A stretch of DNA of 64,000 bases, from NCBI RefSeq assembly GCF_001628715.1, contig NZ_CP011120.1, positions 2,139,501 through 2,203,500 on the forward strand, read 5' to 3'. The first letter of the stretch is position 1. Every line of letters begins with the position of its first letter. The translations under genes were made by a program, and so were the position numbers. Positions 18,681 through 27,178 of the stretch are shown piece by piece. The DNA is from Acetobacter oryzifermentans (lineage in GTDB: Bacteria; Pseudomonadota; Alphaproteobacteria; Acetobacterales; Acetobacteraceae). The notes beneath the pieces were generated by a model. It ran no database searches, was not told the origin of the DNA, and saw only the letters and a list, made by a program, of their open reading frames with translations.

Positions 18681-19244
18681 TTGCCTGACGGTAGTGCCCT
18701 CAACTTTCCTGCATTGGTTCTAAATGCAGATTTCCGGCCACTCTCCTACTATCCCCTTTCCCTATGGGCATGGCAGGATGCCATTAAAGCTGTCTGGCTG
18801 GATCGGGTTTCTGTGCTGAGCGAGTACGAAACAGAAGTACATTCTCCGCACCATACCATCCGCCTGCCCAGTGTAATTGCCTTAAAAGACTACATTCCCG
18901 CAGCCCGCAAACCTGCTTTTACCCGTTTTAATGTTTTCCTGCGTGACAACTTTTCCTGCCAGTATTGTGGGGAACGCCATCCTACGCAGGAACTAACGTT
19001 TGACCATGTTATTCCGCGCTGCAAAGGCGGCAAAACAAGCTGGGAAAATATTGTAACCGCATGCGGGTGCTGCAATCTGCGCAAAGGCTCTCATCTTCCA
19101 CATGTTATCGGCATGTTGCCACGGCATCGGCCAGAACGTCCATCTTCGTGGCAGCTACAGGAAAATGGGCGCGCCTTTCCCCCCAACTATCTGCACGAAA
19201 GCTGGCGCGATTACCTGTATTGGGACACAGAACTAGAAAACTAA
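18681..19244 (+). CDS. HNH endonuclease family protein
   Basis: This 187-residue protein has an HNH core near residues 93-140. The zinc-holding pairs CQYCG and CGCCN bracket the active-site segment ELTFDHVIPRCKGGKTSWENIVTAC, which supplies His, Asn and a further His/Lys group. The N-terminal part, ALVLNADFRPLSYYPLSLWAWQDAIKAVWLDRV, is shared by a family of conserved bacterial HNH proteins that are widespread in alphaproteobacteria and not tied to mobile elements. The start is a TTG at 18681 with an AGGAG nine bases upstream; no suitable ATG exists. No intein, intron or restriction partner is visible nearby, so its role is unknown. Confidence 0.82.
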   Translation: MPDGSALNFPALVLNADFRPLSYYPLSLWAWQDAIKAVWLDRVSVLSEYETEVHSPHHTIRLPSVIALKDYIPAARKPAFTRFNVFLRDNFSCQYCGERHPTQELTFDHVIPRCKGGKTSWENIVTACGCCNLRKGSHLPHVIGMLPRHRPERPSSWQLQENGRAFPPNYLHESWRDYLYWDTELEN

Positions 19245-19259
19245 TCAGGCAGCCACTTT

Positions 19260-19559
19260 TTAGCGCGTATAGCTGTACCCGTATTCATCTGCCTGTTTCT
19301 GAAGATCCGGAGCATCTTTCAGGTTCAGCGGAATCGGTTTTGCGTTTTTCTCACCAAACATAAAGTTATGGTTGGTCATGCGCTGGCATGTATTGGCGGC
19401 CAGCGGAAAGCTAAGATACATCGGCCCGGCCATTTGCTTGCGCAGGCAGGTAATATCCGTATCAACCAATGGCAGACGCCCCACCTCGGAAGAGCAACCA
19501 CCCAGCAGGGTTAGGCCTACCGCTACAAACCCAAGGCGTAATGTATTTTTCATCTGCAT
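19260..19559 (-). CDS. small lipoprotein, unknown function
   Basis: The 99-residue product has a lipoprotein signal: MKNTLRLG, a hydrophobic stretch, and the lipobox LLGGC with lipidation predicted on Cys 22 or so, followed by SSEVGR. The mature part contains two further cysteines (TCLRK and NTCQRM) that could form a disulfide, and no domain that I recognise. It ends 15 bases from the HNH gene, on the opposite strand. An AGGTGG lies ten bases upstream of the ATG at 19559; a second ATG at 19553 is possible. The likely location is the periplasmic face of a membrane. Confidence 0.75.
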   Translation of the reverse strand: MQMKNTLRLGFVAVGLTLLGGCSSEVGRLPLVDTDITCLRKQMAGPMYLSFPLAANTCQRMTNHNFMFGEKNAKPIPLNLKDAPDLQKQADEYGYSYTR

Positions 19560-19732
19560 AACGGATCAGCCACCTTGCTTCAGCATATTTGACAGCGGCT
19601 GGAGGCCGCGCTGGCGTGTTATTCGGAAACATTCATACTGCCAGCTTCTGCCTAACTCAGCTAGACAGGGAACATCACGCCCCCTGTCTGCCTGCCGCAT
19701 GGCAGAACTGGCTAAAATGAAAAATGCCGCTT

Positions 19733-19945
19733 TTAGCTTACTTCGTAACCTGCACCACGGATTGCATTCTGCAAGGAAGAAACGCCAGCCCGTGTTGGAT
19801 CATACGTTACTTTCACTTCGCGCGTTGCCAGATTAACATCTGTGGCTTCTACACCATCAATAGCAGCAAGGGCGCGCTTAATAGCAGACACGCAGCCATC
19901 ACACGTCATACCATCCACCATAAAGCTTGCTGTGGTTTGGGTCAT
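19733..19945 (-). CDS. heavy-metal-associated (HMA) domain protein, CopZ-like metallochaperone
   Basis: This is a single ferredoxin-like HMA domain of 70 residues with the metal-binding motif GMTCDGC (cysteines 15 and 18), followed by VSAIKRALAAIDGVEATDVNLATREVKVTYD and GAGYEVS. Proteins of this type carry Cu(I) to copper ATPases or bind it in the cytoplasm. No CopA-type ATPase or CueR regulator is adjacent, so metal and partner are inferred from the family only. An AAGGGA-AAGATAA stretch lies upstream of the ATG at 19945. Confidence 0.88.
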   Translation of the reverse strand: MTQTTASFMVDGMTCDGCVSAIKRALAAIDGVEATDVNLATREVKVTYDPTRAGVSSLQNAIRGAGYEVS

Positions 19946-20066
19946 TTATCTTTCCCTTTATAAAATAACATATTTAACGTGGCCCGCCTTATAGCGCAGC
20001 TCTGGCCCAGACGGAATAAGCAGATAGGCAGTCTGCCATCCTGCATTCTCATGATATGCTGCCCGG

Positions 20067-20729
20067 ATGAGCAGCCTTTCCATGTATTCCGGCCCCGACA
20101 AGATGCACACCACCCTATCTCAGTGGCAGGATATACCCCTCCACCGCCTGATGTTAGCGACTCTTATAGAAAAACTGGAAAACAGGCTGCTTGCCAACCC
20201 CAGCGCCACACGTGTTCTGGAACAATGGATAAGTACTTACAATCTGGCCCCAGACAATAACCTGCATGCTCATCGCCAAACAGAAGGCACGGCACCCTGC
20301 CCGCCGTTCTTGTTGCAAACGCTATTAGGTACCTGTGATACGCAAGCAGAAGATGTGCATTACAGGAAGGTGCAACTTACCGCACATGGGAAGGTTTTTT
20401 CAGAAGCAGAAAACTGGTACATTCCGGCCAGATTATCCCCCGAAATGGCCACCCAACTGGACACAACAGATAAGCCCTTTGGGCTTGTTGTGGCGGCGCT
20501 TAACTTCTCTCGCCAACTTATCAAACGGGAGAGCCTGTGGTTCCCTCTTCCAGATCAATGGGAACAACATGGAATACCGGTTGGTTCAGGCAAGCCTATT
20601 GGCCTGCCGCCCTATCTTTTCCGCCATATGGCGGTACTACGCACGCAAACAGGGCAAGCTTTTTGCGTGGTAATTGAAACCTATACCGCAGAAGCATTAG
20701 GGTTTCGGCCGCCAGCCATGCCAGCATAA
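20067..20729 (+). CDS. UbiC-like (chorismate lyase fold) family protein
   Basis: About 220 residues. The segment VHYRKVQLTAHGKVFSEAENWYIPARLSPEMATQLDTTDKPFG resembles the region of chorismate pyruvate-lyase/UTRA-fold proteins that alphaproteobacterial genomes often carry, and it ends with CVVIETYTAEALGF. If it is a lyase, it would make 4-hydroxybenzoate and pyruvate from chorismate, the first step of ubiquinone synthesis, with PabB competing for the same substrate. I rely on remembered family patterns, not a search, and the similarity to E. coli UbiC itself is weak. The start is uncertain: ATG at 20067 or at 20103. It converges with hpnR. Confidence 0.6.
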   Translation: MSSLSMYSGPDKMHTTLSQWQDIPLHRLMLATLIEKLENRLLANPSATRVLEQWISTYNLAPDNNLHAHRQTEGTAPCPPFLLQTLLGTCDTQAEDVHYRKVQLTAHGKVFSEAENWYIPARLSPEMATQLDTTDKPFGLVVAALNFSRQLIKRESLWFPLPDQWEQHGIPVGSGKPIGLPPYLFRHMAVLRTQTGQAFCVVIETYTAEALGFRPPAMPA

Positions 20730-20752
20730 ACGAAAACCCCTTTGCTTATATC

Positions 20753-22312
20753 TTAGGCTTCGGCGTCAGCCTCTGCGCATTCACCCATACGCGTTGTATC
20801 TACAAACTTTTCAGTATCATCATCCAGCGCACGTGTTTTACGCCCACCGGGACCATGCACGTACAGGTCTTTCTTATTCAGCTTAGAAACAGCATCAGGC
20901 TGCACAGGCATCAGATACCGAGCAGGGCGCTGATGATCCGCCAACTGAAGTTTGGGGTTAAAGACCGAATTGAACTTCCAGAGCATTTTTACAAAGTTGG
21001 TCTGGCCATTACGCAGCAGACGCGCCGCAATACCTGCGGTGTCTTTCAGTGCTTCCCAACCCATGTGCTTGGTGTTGAGCACCTGCTGGGTTTTCACCAG
21101 TTCTTCGTAAAACTCAGGCAGCGGCAAGGTAGTGGGTAGCACCGCATGCTGAATATCGAACAAACGATAATCCCGCGTTGTCAGACGGCGTGCTTCCTTG
21201 TGCCAGATTTCTGTGCCCGGATACGGCGTGGTAACAGAAATATTCACAATATCCGGAATTTCCAAGCACCACTGACGCACTGTTTCAAAGCGCTTCCGAT
21301 CCCATGAAGGATCAGCAATGATGTTAATGGCAACAATCAGCCCCAGAGAACGTGCGTATTCCAGCGCTTCAAAGTTTTTATCCAGAGAAACACGCTTACG
21401 GAACTGCTTCAGACCTTCTTCATCCACAGCTTCCATGCCGATGAAGATGTAGGAAAGCCCGATTTCACTCCAGACCTTGAACACTTCCTTATTACGCAGC
21501 AGCACGTCTGCACGCGTTTCAAGGTAGTATTCCTTTTTAATGCCGCGCTTCTTGATTTCGTTGGCAATGGCCATGCCGTGCTCTTCATGCACGAAAGCCA
21601 CGTCATCCACGATAAAGATGCCGGGTTCCTTAATTTCCTCCAGCTCATCCGCAATCACCTGCGGGCTGGCTGTACGGTAGGAACGGCCATAGAATGTCCA
21701 TGCAGAACAGAACGTGCAATCCCACGGGCAACCACGCGCAAATTCGATAGAGGCCGCCGGGTCCAGCGTGCCAATAAAGTATTTGTTGCGGTGCCGCAGA
21801 AGGTCACGCGCTGGGCGCACTTTATCCAGAGATTCTACAAAAATGGGGGGCGGCCCTTCACCATCTTTGGTGATAACGCCGGGCACTTCTAGAATATCCT
21901 TACCATTCTGCACGGCTTCCAGCAGCAGCCCAACCGTGGCATCGCCTTCACCTTTAAGAATGCAATTAATAGTACCTTCAGAAAGTTCCAGAACATCCTT
22001 TGCAATAAAGGATACAGAGTGCCCGCCTACAAACTGGAAGATATTGGGATTGCGGTAGCGGGTTTCTCGGCACAGATCCAGAATTTCTGGCACGTTTGCC
22101 AGATAGTTACCGGAGTAACACACCACATCGGGCTGAAACTCATCGAGCATTTTCCAGTAATCTTCATGCGTTTCGGCCTGAAGATCCAAAATCTGCACAT
22201 CATGGCCGGCACTCCGAGCTGCGCCAGCAACCAGCTCCATGCCAAGAGGCTCCAGACGGAGAAAGACCCGCGTGTACATCAGGGCGCTGGGGTGAACCGC
22301 CAGAACTTTCAT
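20753..22312 (-). CDS. hpnR: Hopanoid C-3 methylase, B12-binding radical SAM
   Basis: HpnR adds a methyl group at C-3 of the hopanoid A-ring, using cobalamin and a radical SAM mechanism. The 519-residue protein has an N-terminal cobalamin-binding domain (LEPLGMELVAGAARSAGHDVQILDLQ) and the radical SAM cluster motif C195-x3-C199-x2-C202 (CPWDCTFC). The start MKVLAVHPSALMYTRVFLRLEPLG matches the HpnR pattern. The ATG at 22310-22312 has an AAGGA site; a longer frame to 22339 lacks one. 3-Methylhopanoids are known from acetic acid bacteria. The remaining hopanoid genes (shc, hpn cluster) are not in this window. HpnJ is the alternative family, but the N-terminus favours HpnR. Confidence 0.87.
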   Translation of the reverse strand: MKVLAVHPSALMYTRVFLRLEPLGMELVAGAARSAGHDVQILDLQAETHEDYWKMLDEFQPDVVCYSGNYLANVPEILDLCRETRYRNPNIFQFVGGHSVSFIAKDVLELSEGTINCILKGEGDATVGLLLEAVQNGKDILEVPGVITKDGEGPPPIFVESLDKVRPARDLLRHRNKYFIGTLDPAASIEFARGCPWDCTFCSAWTFYGRSYRTASPQVIADELEEIKEPGIFIVDDVAFVHEEHGMAIANEIKKRGIKKEYYLETRADVLLRNKEVFKVWSEIGLSYIFIGMEAVDEEGLKQFRKRVSLDKNFEALEYARSLGLIVAINIIADPSWDRKRFETVRQWCLEIPDIVNISVTTPYPGTEIWHKEARRLTTRDYRLFDIQHAVLPTTLPLPEFYEELVKTQQVLNTKHMGWEALKDTAGIAARLLRNGQTNFVKMLWKFNSVFNPKLQLADHQRPARYLMPVQPDAVSKLNKKDLYVHGPGGRKTRALDDDTEKFVDTTRMGECAEADAEA

Positions 22313-22524
22313 GTCATTCCTTTTCGCTCGCAAAGCCAACAGCGCGCGGAGGTTTCCTCAACACGCAGCCGGAAAAATTCTCTGGACGCTTACATATTAG
22401 AGGAATGCTTATAGAGCAAATGTTAGGCGTGACCCCATCTTTGCAGCCACACCTCCCATGCAAAAGGTGATTACCTCTTGCAGACTGCGCCTCATTAGAG
22501 GGCCACAGCAACATATTTATATCG

Positions 22525-22555
22525 CTCTGGCTGGCAGCAAATCCACCAGCCAGAG
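22525..22555 (-). terminator. possible terminator after ndk
   Basis: CTCTGGCTGG and CCAGCCAGAG form a perfect 10-bp stem around an 11-base loop, about 20 bases past the ndk stop on the minus strand. The bases after it (CGATATAAATAT) are AU-rich but without a solid T run, so the call is tentative. Confidence 0.5.
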
Positions 22556-22574
22556 TGAATCCGAAAAAAACGGA

Positions 22575-22997
22575 TCAGGGCAGGATTTCGGTTTCCGCGA
22601 AGAAGAAGCGGATTTCGTTCGCTGCGTTTTCTGCACTGTCAGAACCATGCACGGAGTTTGCTTCAATGCTTTCAGCAAACTGAGCGCGAATGGTGTTGGG
22701 TTCTGCCTTTTTGGGGTCTGTCGCACCCATTACTTCGCGGTTCTTGGCAACTGCGTTGTCGCCTTCCAAAACCTGCACCACAACCGGGCCGGAAATCATG
22801 AAGGACACCAGATCATTATAGAACGGGCGTTCTTTATGCACTTCATAGAATGCACCAGCCTGAGCTGGGGACAGCTGAATGCGCTTCTGGGCGACAATGC
22901 TCAGACCTGCGTCTTCAAACACGGCATTGATCTTGCCGGTCAGGTTGCGACGGGTTGCGTCCGGCTTGATAATGGATAGCGTACGTTCTTTAGCCAT
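22575..22997 (-). CDS. ndk: Nucleoside diphosphate kinase
   Basis: Ndk balances nucleoside triphosphate pools by transferring the gamma phosphate through a phosphohistidine. The 140-residue protein matches the family end to end: [20 protein letters not shown], the [30 protein letters not shown] core, and the active-site histidine 117 in [20 protein letters not shown]. The start is the ATG at 22997 with an AAGGAGA ribosome binding site; the frame extends upstream to 23057 but that part is not conserved. It stands alone, transcribed away from the ABC-F gene. Confidence 0.97.
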   Translation of the reverse strand: MAKERTLSIIKPDATRRNLTGKINAVFEDAGLSIVAQKRIQLSPAQAGAFYEVHKERPFYNDLVSFMISGPVVVQVLEGDNAVAKNREVMGATDPKKAEPNTIRAQFAESIEANSVHGSDSAENAANEIRFFFAETEILP

Positions 22998-23132
22998 TGG
23001 GTTTCTCCTTTTTTCTGGCATACCAGCACTATAAGGGTGGCAGCCGTAGCGCTCCATCTAGAGCATATCGGCGCGGGCTGGTAGGTACCATGCCGGATGT
23101 AATGCACGATTCATAAAGAAACGAGAGTTGCG

Positions 23133-25022
23133 TTGAGCCTTCTTGTCATATCCGATCTTACCCTGCGTATGGCAGGCCGCACCCTTCTGGACCAAGCAAA
23201 CCTGTCTATAGAGCCCGGCCGTAAGGTGGGCCTTATCGGGCGCAACGGAGCCGGAAAATCTACCCTGTTGGCCGCCATTGCGGGTGATATTTCCCCAGAT
23301 GGTGGGGAAATTCGCCTGTCTGCCCGCGCCCGTATGGCACGCGTAAAGCAGGAAGCTCCAGCGGATGGCGCATCGCTTCTTGATACCGTGCTGGCTGGTG
23401 ATACCGAACGCAGCGCCCTTCTAGCAGAAGCCGAAACGGCGACTGACCCTGTGCGCATTACAGAAATACATGAACGCCTGCGCGCCATACGTGCAGATAG
23501 CGCCCCGGCACGCGCGGCTTCTGTTCTGGCAGGGTTAGGGTTTAATGCCGCTGCACAGGCCCGCCCTGTTTCAGACTTTTCTGGTGGCTGGCGTATGCGC
23601 GTTTCCTTGGCAACTGCGCTGTTTCTGGAACCAGATTTGCTGCTGCTGGATGAACCCACCAACCATTTGGATCTGGAAGCCACCCTGTGGCTGGAAGATT
23701 GGCTCCGCCGATTCGCAGGGGCTGCGCTGATTGTCAGCCATGATAGAGGGCTACTGGATTCCTGCGTGGATGCCATTGCGCATCTGGACCATGGCAAGCT
23801 CAGCCTAACGCCGGGTGGATACGAAAATTTTGTGCGCATTCGCACAGAGCAAGCCTTACAGCAGGCCCGGCAAGTTGAAAAAATTGCGGCCCAGCGGGCG
23901 CATATGCAATCCTTTGTTGATAGATTCCGGGCCAAGGCTACCAAAGCCAAGCAGGCACAAGCGCGCCTAAAGGCGTTGGAAAAACTGCCCGTTATCGAAT
24001 CCGTGGTGGAAGAAACGCCCGCTCACTTCTCATTCCCAGAACCCGAGCAACTTCCTCCGCCTATTTTGAGCATGAACCGTGCCAGCGTGGGGTATGAGGG
24101 CAAGCCTGTGCTCAGCAATCTTTCCCTCCGGTTAGATATGGATGATCGCATTGCCCTGCTTGGTGCCAACGGGAACGGCAAATCCACCTTTGCCAAACTT
24201 CTTGCAGGCAGGTTGGAACCACTCTCTGGCACGGTAGAGCGTAACCCCCGCCTTAAAATTGGGTATTTTGCTCAGCATCAGGCGGAAGAACTACGCCTGA
24301 ACGAAACACCCATAGACCACATGGCACGCGCTCTGCCAAAAGCCACACCCCCGGTTGTGCGCGCCCAGCTTGCACGCTTTGGGCTAGATGCAGAACGGGC
24401 AGAAACAGCAGTTAAAGACCTTTCGGGCGGAGAAAAAGCACGCCTGCTGTTAGCCTTGGCAACGCGTGATGCCCCGCAACTCCTGCTGTTGGATGAACCA
24501 ACCAACCATTTGGACCTAGATGCCCGCGATGCGCTTATTCGTGCGCTGGCAGACTATGAAGGTGCTGTAGTTCTGATCAGCCATGATCCACATCTGGTTG
24601 AACTGGTGGCTGACCGGCTGTGGTTGGTAGGTGATGGCAAGATTACCCCATTTGAAGGCGATATGGCGGAATATCGCGCGTGGCTGATCGAACACAACCG
24701 CGCTGCAAACCGTCCAAAACAGGATAATGCCGCCCAGCCCAGCCGCAAGGATGACCGGCGTGAACGTGCAGAAGCCCGCAAAGCCTTGGCCCCTTTGCGC
24801 AAAATTATAAAAGATGCAGAAGCGCGTCTTGCCAAACTGGCGCAGGAACAGAAGAAAATTGAAGCCAGTTTGGCTGATCCTGCACTGTATAGCGAAGGAA
24901 AAACACAGGATCTCACGCGTCTGAACACACGCCTTGCCGCCCTAAAAAAAGAGCAGGAAGAAGTGGAAGAACGTTGGCTAACTGCCGAAGCTGAAATGGA
25001 AGCAGCCGCCAACGAGGCCTGA
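23133..25022 (+). CDS. ABC-F family ATPase (Uup-like)
   Basis: The 629-residue protein has two ABC nucleotide-binding domains and no membrane domain. It shows Walker A at GRNGAGKST and GANGNGKST, signatures SGGWRMR and SGGEKAR, and paired Walker B segments LLLDEPTNHLDLEA and LLLDEPTNHLDLDA. The charged linker between domains and the long coiled-coil C-terminus (ERAEARKALAPLRKIIKDAEARLAKL onward) resemble Uup-type proteins, which act on ribosomes or DNA branch structures. The start is a TTG at 23133 with a weak upstream GAGAG element; no ATG fits the conserved beginning. A hairpin terminator overlaps the stop region. Confidence 0.9.
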   Translation: MSLLVISDLTLRMAGRTLLDQANLSIEPGRKVGLIGRNGAGKSTLLAAIAGDISPDGGEIRLSARARMARVKQEAPADGASLLDTVLAGDTERSALLAEAETATDPVRITEIHERLRAIRADSAPARAASVLAGLGFNAAAQARPVSDFSGGWRMRVSLATALFLEPDLLLLDEPTNHLDLEATLWLEDWLRRFAGAALIVSHDRGLLDSCVDAIAHLDHGKLSLTPGGYENFVRIRTEQALQQARQVEKIAAQRAHMQSFVDRFRAKATKAKQAQARLKALEKLPVIESVVEETPAHFSFPEPEQLPPPILSMNRASVGYEGKPVLSNLSLRLDMDDRIALLGANGNGKSTFAKLLAGRLEPLSGTVERNPRLKIGYFAQHQAEELRLNETPIDHMARALPKATPPVVRAQLARFGLDAERAETAVKDLSGGEKARLLLALATRDAPQLLLLDEPTNHLDLDARDALIRALADYEGAVVLISHDPHLVELVADRLWLVGDGKITPFEGDMAEYRAWLIEHNRAANRPKQDNAAQPSRKDDRRERAEARKALAPLRKIIKDAEARLAKLAQEQKKIEASLADPALYSEGKTQDLTRLNTRLAALKKEQEEVEERWLTAEAEMEAAANEA

Positions 25023-25049
25023 TGCCTTTGCTGGCGTGAGGCATTTTTG
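25022..25049 (+). terminator. intrinsic terminator after the ABC-F gene
   Basis: ATGCCT and AGGCAT form a short stem around an 11-base loop, followed by TTTTTGCC, directly overlapping the end of the ABC-F stop codon. Confidence 0.6.
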
Positions 25050-25206
25050 CCAATGCGCCAGCTTTTTGTGTCTGACTTTTCAGAATTTCCTTCTCAGATC
25101 GTAAGACACATGGATAAGAATACATCTTAAACGCAGCAACACTGCTTCCACGCCTTCCCCTTCCCAATATTCCAGCTTCAAGCAGCCTTCCGAAAGACAC
25201 TTGCGC

Positions 25207-26331
25207 ATGCCTTCAGACACCCCTTCTTCTCCTGCCACCCCTCTTGCTGGCGGGCCGTATGAAGGCAAGCCACACTCTGCTGAGTGGCTGCAATCCATCT
25301 CCAGAATCCTGCGTATGACCTTCAGCGGTGCTGTTATTGCCCTGGTGGTCTGGTTGATGGGCGATGTGTTGATGGTTGTGTTTGCATCCGTGCTTTGTGC
25401 TGTGGTGCTGCATGGGCTGTCTAAAATTCTGGTGCGCCATCTGCGGCTGCCATATGGGTGGGCTCTCAGTGCCGTTATCTGCGGGTTGATTGGCAGTGCT
25501 GTCTTTTTGGTCTGGAACAGCGGCCCAGCCATGATTAGCGAAGCTTTGCGCCTGCAAGATGCCTTGCGCCAGCAGGAAACCGCACTGCGTAGCACTTTGC
25601 AAAGCACGCCCACCGGCCAGATGATCCTGAACTACCTGCCTGCTTCCTTGGGGGGACATCAGGCTGGCGGTGGAGATACCAGCAGCCTTGCCTCTCTTGG
25701 CTCTCGCATTGCCGGATCCATGACAGGCATTCTGGGATCTGCTTTTGGGGCTATCGGCACATTGCTGGTTGTGCTGATAGCCGGGCTGTATTTTGCCATG
25801 TCCCCTGCAGTTTACGCCAACGGCTTTCTACGGTTGGTGCCTGTTTCCAAACGCCCCAAAGTGCGTGATCTTCTGCTTAGGGCTGGACAGACACTTTGGG
25901 CATGGGTGGCCGGGCAATCTTTGGACATGCTGGTCGTTGGCACGCTTTCTGGCCTTGGCCTGTGGTTTATTGGCGTGCCTTTGGCGTTGGCGCTGGGTGT
26001 GCTTGCTGGGTTGTGTAACTTTATTCCCTATATTGGCGCCATTATGGGAGCCGTTCCTGCGTTGCTGCTGGCACTTTCTCTTGGCACGCGGGAAACCATT
26101 ATGGTGGCTGTACTTTATAGCGTGATCCAGTTTCTAGAAGGTAATGTGCTAGCCCCGGTTATTCAGCGCCACGCCGTACAAATGCCTCCTGCTCTTACAG
26201 TTTTGTCACAGACACTTTTTGGCGCCATCTTGGGTTTTCCGGGCCTGATTTTTGCCTCTCCGCTGACGGCTGTGTTGATGGCAACATTGGATGGCCTTAC
26301 CCCCAAGCTGGATGAAAAAGACCAGATTTAA
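25207..26331 (+). CDS. AI-2E family transporter / putative permease
   Basis: A multispanning inner-membrane protein of about 374 residues in the AI-2E (PF01594-type) family. It opens with a short cytoplasmic tail, then several hydrophobic segments: ALVVWLMGDVLMVVFASVLCAVVLHG and ALSAVICGLIGSAVFLVWNS. After a soluble loop (residues 110-170) come further hydrophobic spans, including the family motif FIPYIGAIMGAVPALLLAL and a final GAILGFPGLIFASPLTAVLMATLDG. Members have been linked to export of AI-2 or of other small molecules, or to Na+/H+ antiport, so the substrate is open. The first codon may be the ATG at 25207 or a TTG at 25201. The response regulator follows 75 bases downstream. Confidence 0.85.
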   Translation: MPSDTPSSPATPLAGGPYEGKPHSAEWLQSISRILRMTFSGAVIALVVWLMGDVLMVVFASVLCAVVLHGLSKILVRHLRLPYGWALSAVICGLIGSAVFLVWNSGPAMISEALRLQDALRQQETALRSTLQSTPTGQMILNYLPASLGGHQAGGGDTSSLASLGSRIAGSMTGILGSAFGAIGTLLVVLIAGLYFAMSPAVYANGFLRLVPVSKRPKVRDLLLRAGQTLWAWVAGQSLDMLVVGTLSGLGLWFIGVPLALALGVLAGLCNFIPYIGAIMGAVPALLLALSLGTRETIMVAVLYSVIQFLEGNVLAPVIQRHAVQMPPALTVLSQTLFGAILGFPGLIFASPLTAVLMATLDGLTPKLDEKDQI

Positions 26332-26406
26332 ACGCGGACCGTGACATGAATGTATATTTATCGTAAGGTTTTGGTAATACGCTCTGGATAATGTAAGGTC
26401 TGGATC

Positions 26407-27084
26407 ATGCGCGTTCTTCTTGTTGAAGACGATCAAACAGTTCGCAATTTTATAGCCAAAGGTCTTGCAGAAGCTGGACACTTGGTTGAACAGGCTGAAG
26501 ATGGCAAAAGCGGGTTATCTCTTGCCGCCAGCGAAAAGTTTGATGTGATCATTCTAGATCGCATGCTGCCGGGGGGTGTTGAGGGCCTTCATATCCTACA
26601 AACATTGCGTAACCAAAATAATTTAACCCCTGTACTTCTTCTTTCCGCCTTAGCTGATGTGGATGAAAAAGTGGCCGGACTGAAAGCCGGAGGGGATGAT
26701 TACGTTACAAAACCCTTCTCATTTTCCGAGCTTCAGGCACGTCTGGAAGCACTGGTGCGCCGTAACAGAAACGAGGCCCAACCGCAGACACGCCTTACTA
26801 TTGGAGATTTGGAAATAGATCTGCTCTCGCGCAATGTGCGGCGTGCAGGCCAGAAGATTGAATTGCAACCGCGTGAATTCCGCCTATTGGAATTTTTGAT
26901 GCGCCATGCCGGTCAGGTTGTTACGCGCACCATGCTGCTAGAAGGCGTGTGGGATTACCATTTTGACCCCCAGACAAACGTCATTGACGTGCATATTTCC
27001 CGCCTTCGCCAAAAAATAGACAGACCGTTTCATCATCCGCTGGTTCATACTATCCGTAATGCAGGATACATGCTGCAAGAATGA
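26407..27084 (+). CDS. OmpR/PhoB-family response regulator
   Basis: A 225-residue two-component regulator. The receiver domain (residues 1-115) contains the acidic pair in VEDD, phosphoacceptor Asp51 in IILDRMLPGG, LLLSALADV in place of the Thr/Ser region, and the lysine in DYVTKPFSF. The C-terminal winged helix begins near residue 130 (LTIGDLEIDLLSRNVRRAGQKIELQPREFRLLEFLMRHAGQVVTR) and ends NVIDVHISRLRQKIDRPF, typical for OmpR-type DNA binding. It is followed by a histidine kinase gene, so the two are a pair, although the kinase appears to have lost its sensor half. Its signal is therefore unknown. Confidence 0.93.
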   Translation: MRVLLVEDDQTVRNFIAKGLAEAGHLVEQAEDGKSGLSLAASEKFDVIILDRMLPGGVEGLHILQTLRNQNNLTPVLLLSALADVDEKVAGLKAGGDDYVTKPFSFSELQARLEALVRRNRNEAQPQTRLTIGDLEIDLLSRNVRRAGQKIELQPREFRLLEFLMRHAGQVVTRTMLLEGVWDYHFDPQTNVIDVHISRLRQKIDRPFHHPLVHTIRNAGYMLQE

Positions 27085-27178
27085 ACATTTTTGCGGCCAG
27101 AGGATCAGATAAAAAACCTTTTTGCACAGTTTAAATTGGCAAGCTTATCTTTACCGTTTTGAGTGAGTAATCTGCGAA

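Noticed and set aside
18681..19244. The HNH gene as part of a mobile intron, intein or restriction system
   Set aside because: No split host gene, reverse transcriptase, methylase or direct repeats are nearby; the family is a common chromosomal one.
23111..23950. A 279-codon minus-strand frame opposite the ABC-F gene
   Set aside because: Very rich in Ser/Arg/Ala as expected for the reverse of a GC-rich coding strand; the plus-strand ABC-F protein is unambiguous.
26363..26402. Direct repeats GTAAGGT (26363 and 26393) upstream of the response regulator as its binding sites
   Set aside because: Only seven bases are identical and the 30-base spacing has no independent support; chance cannot be excluded.
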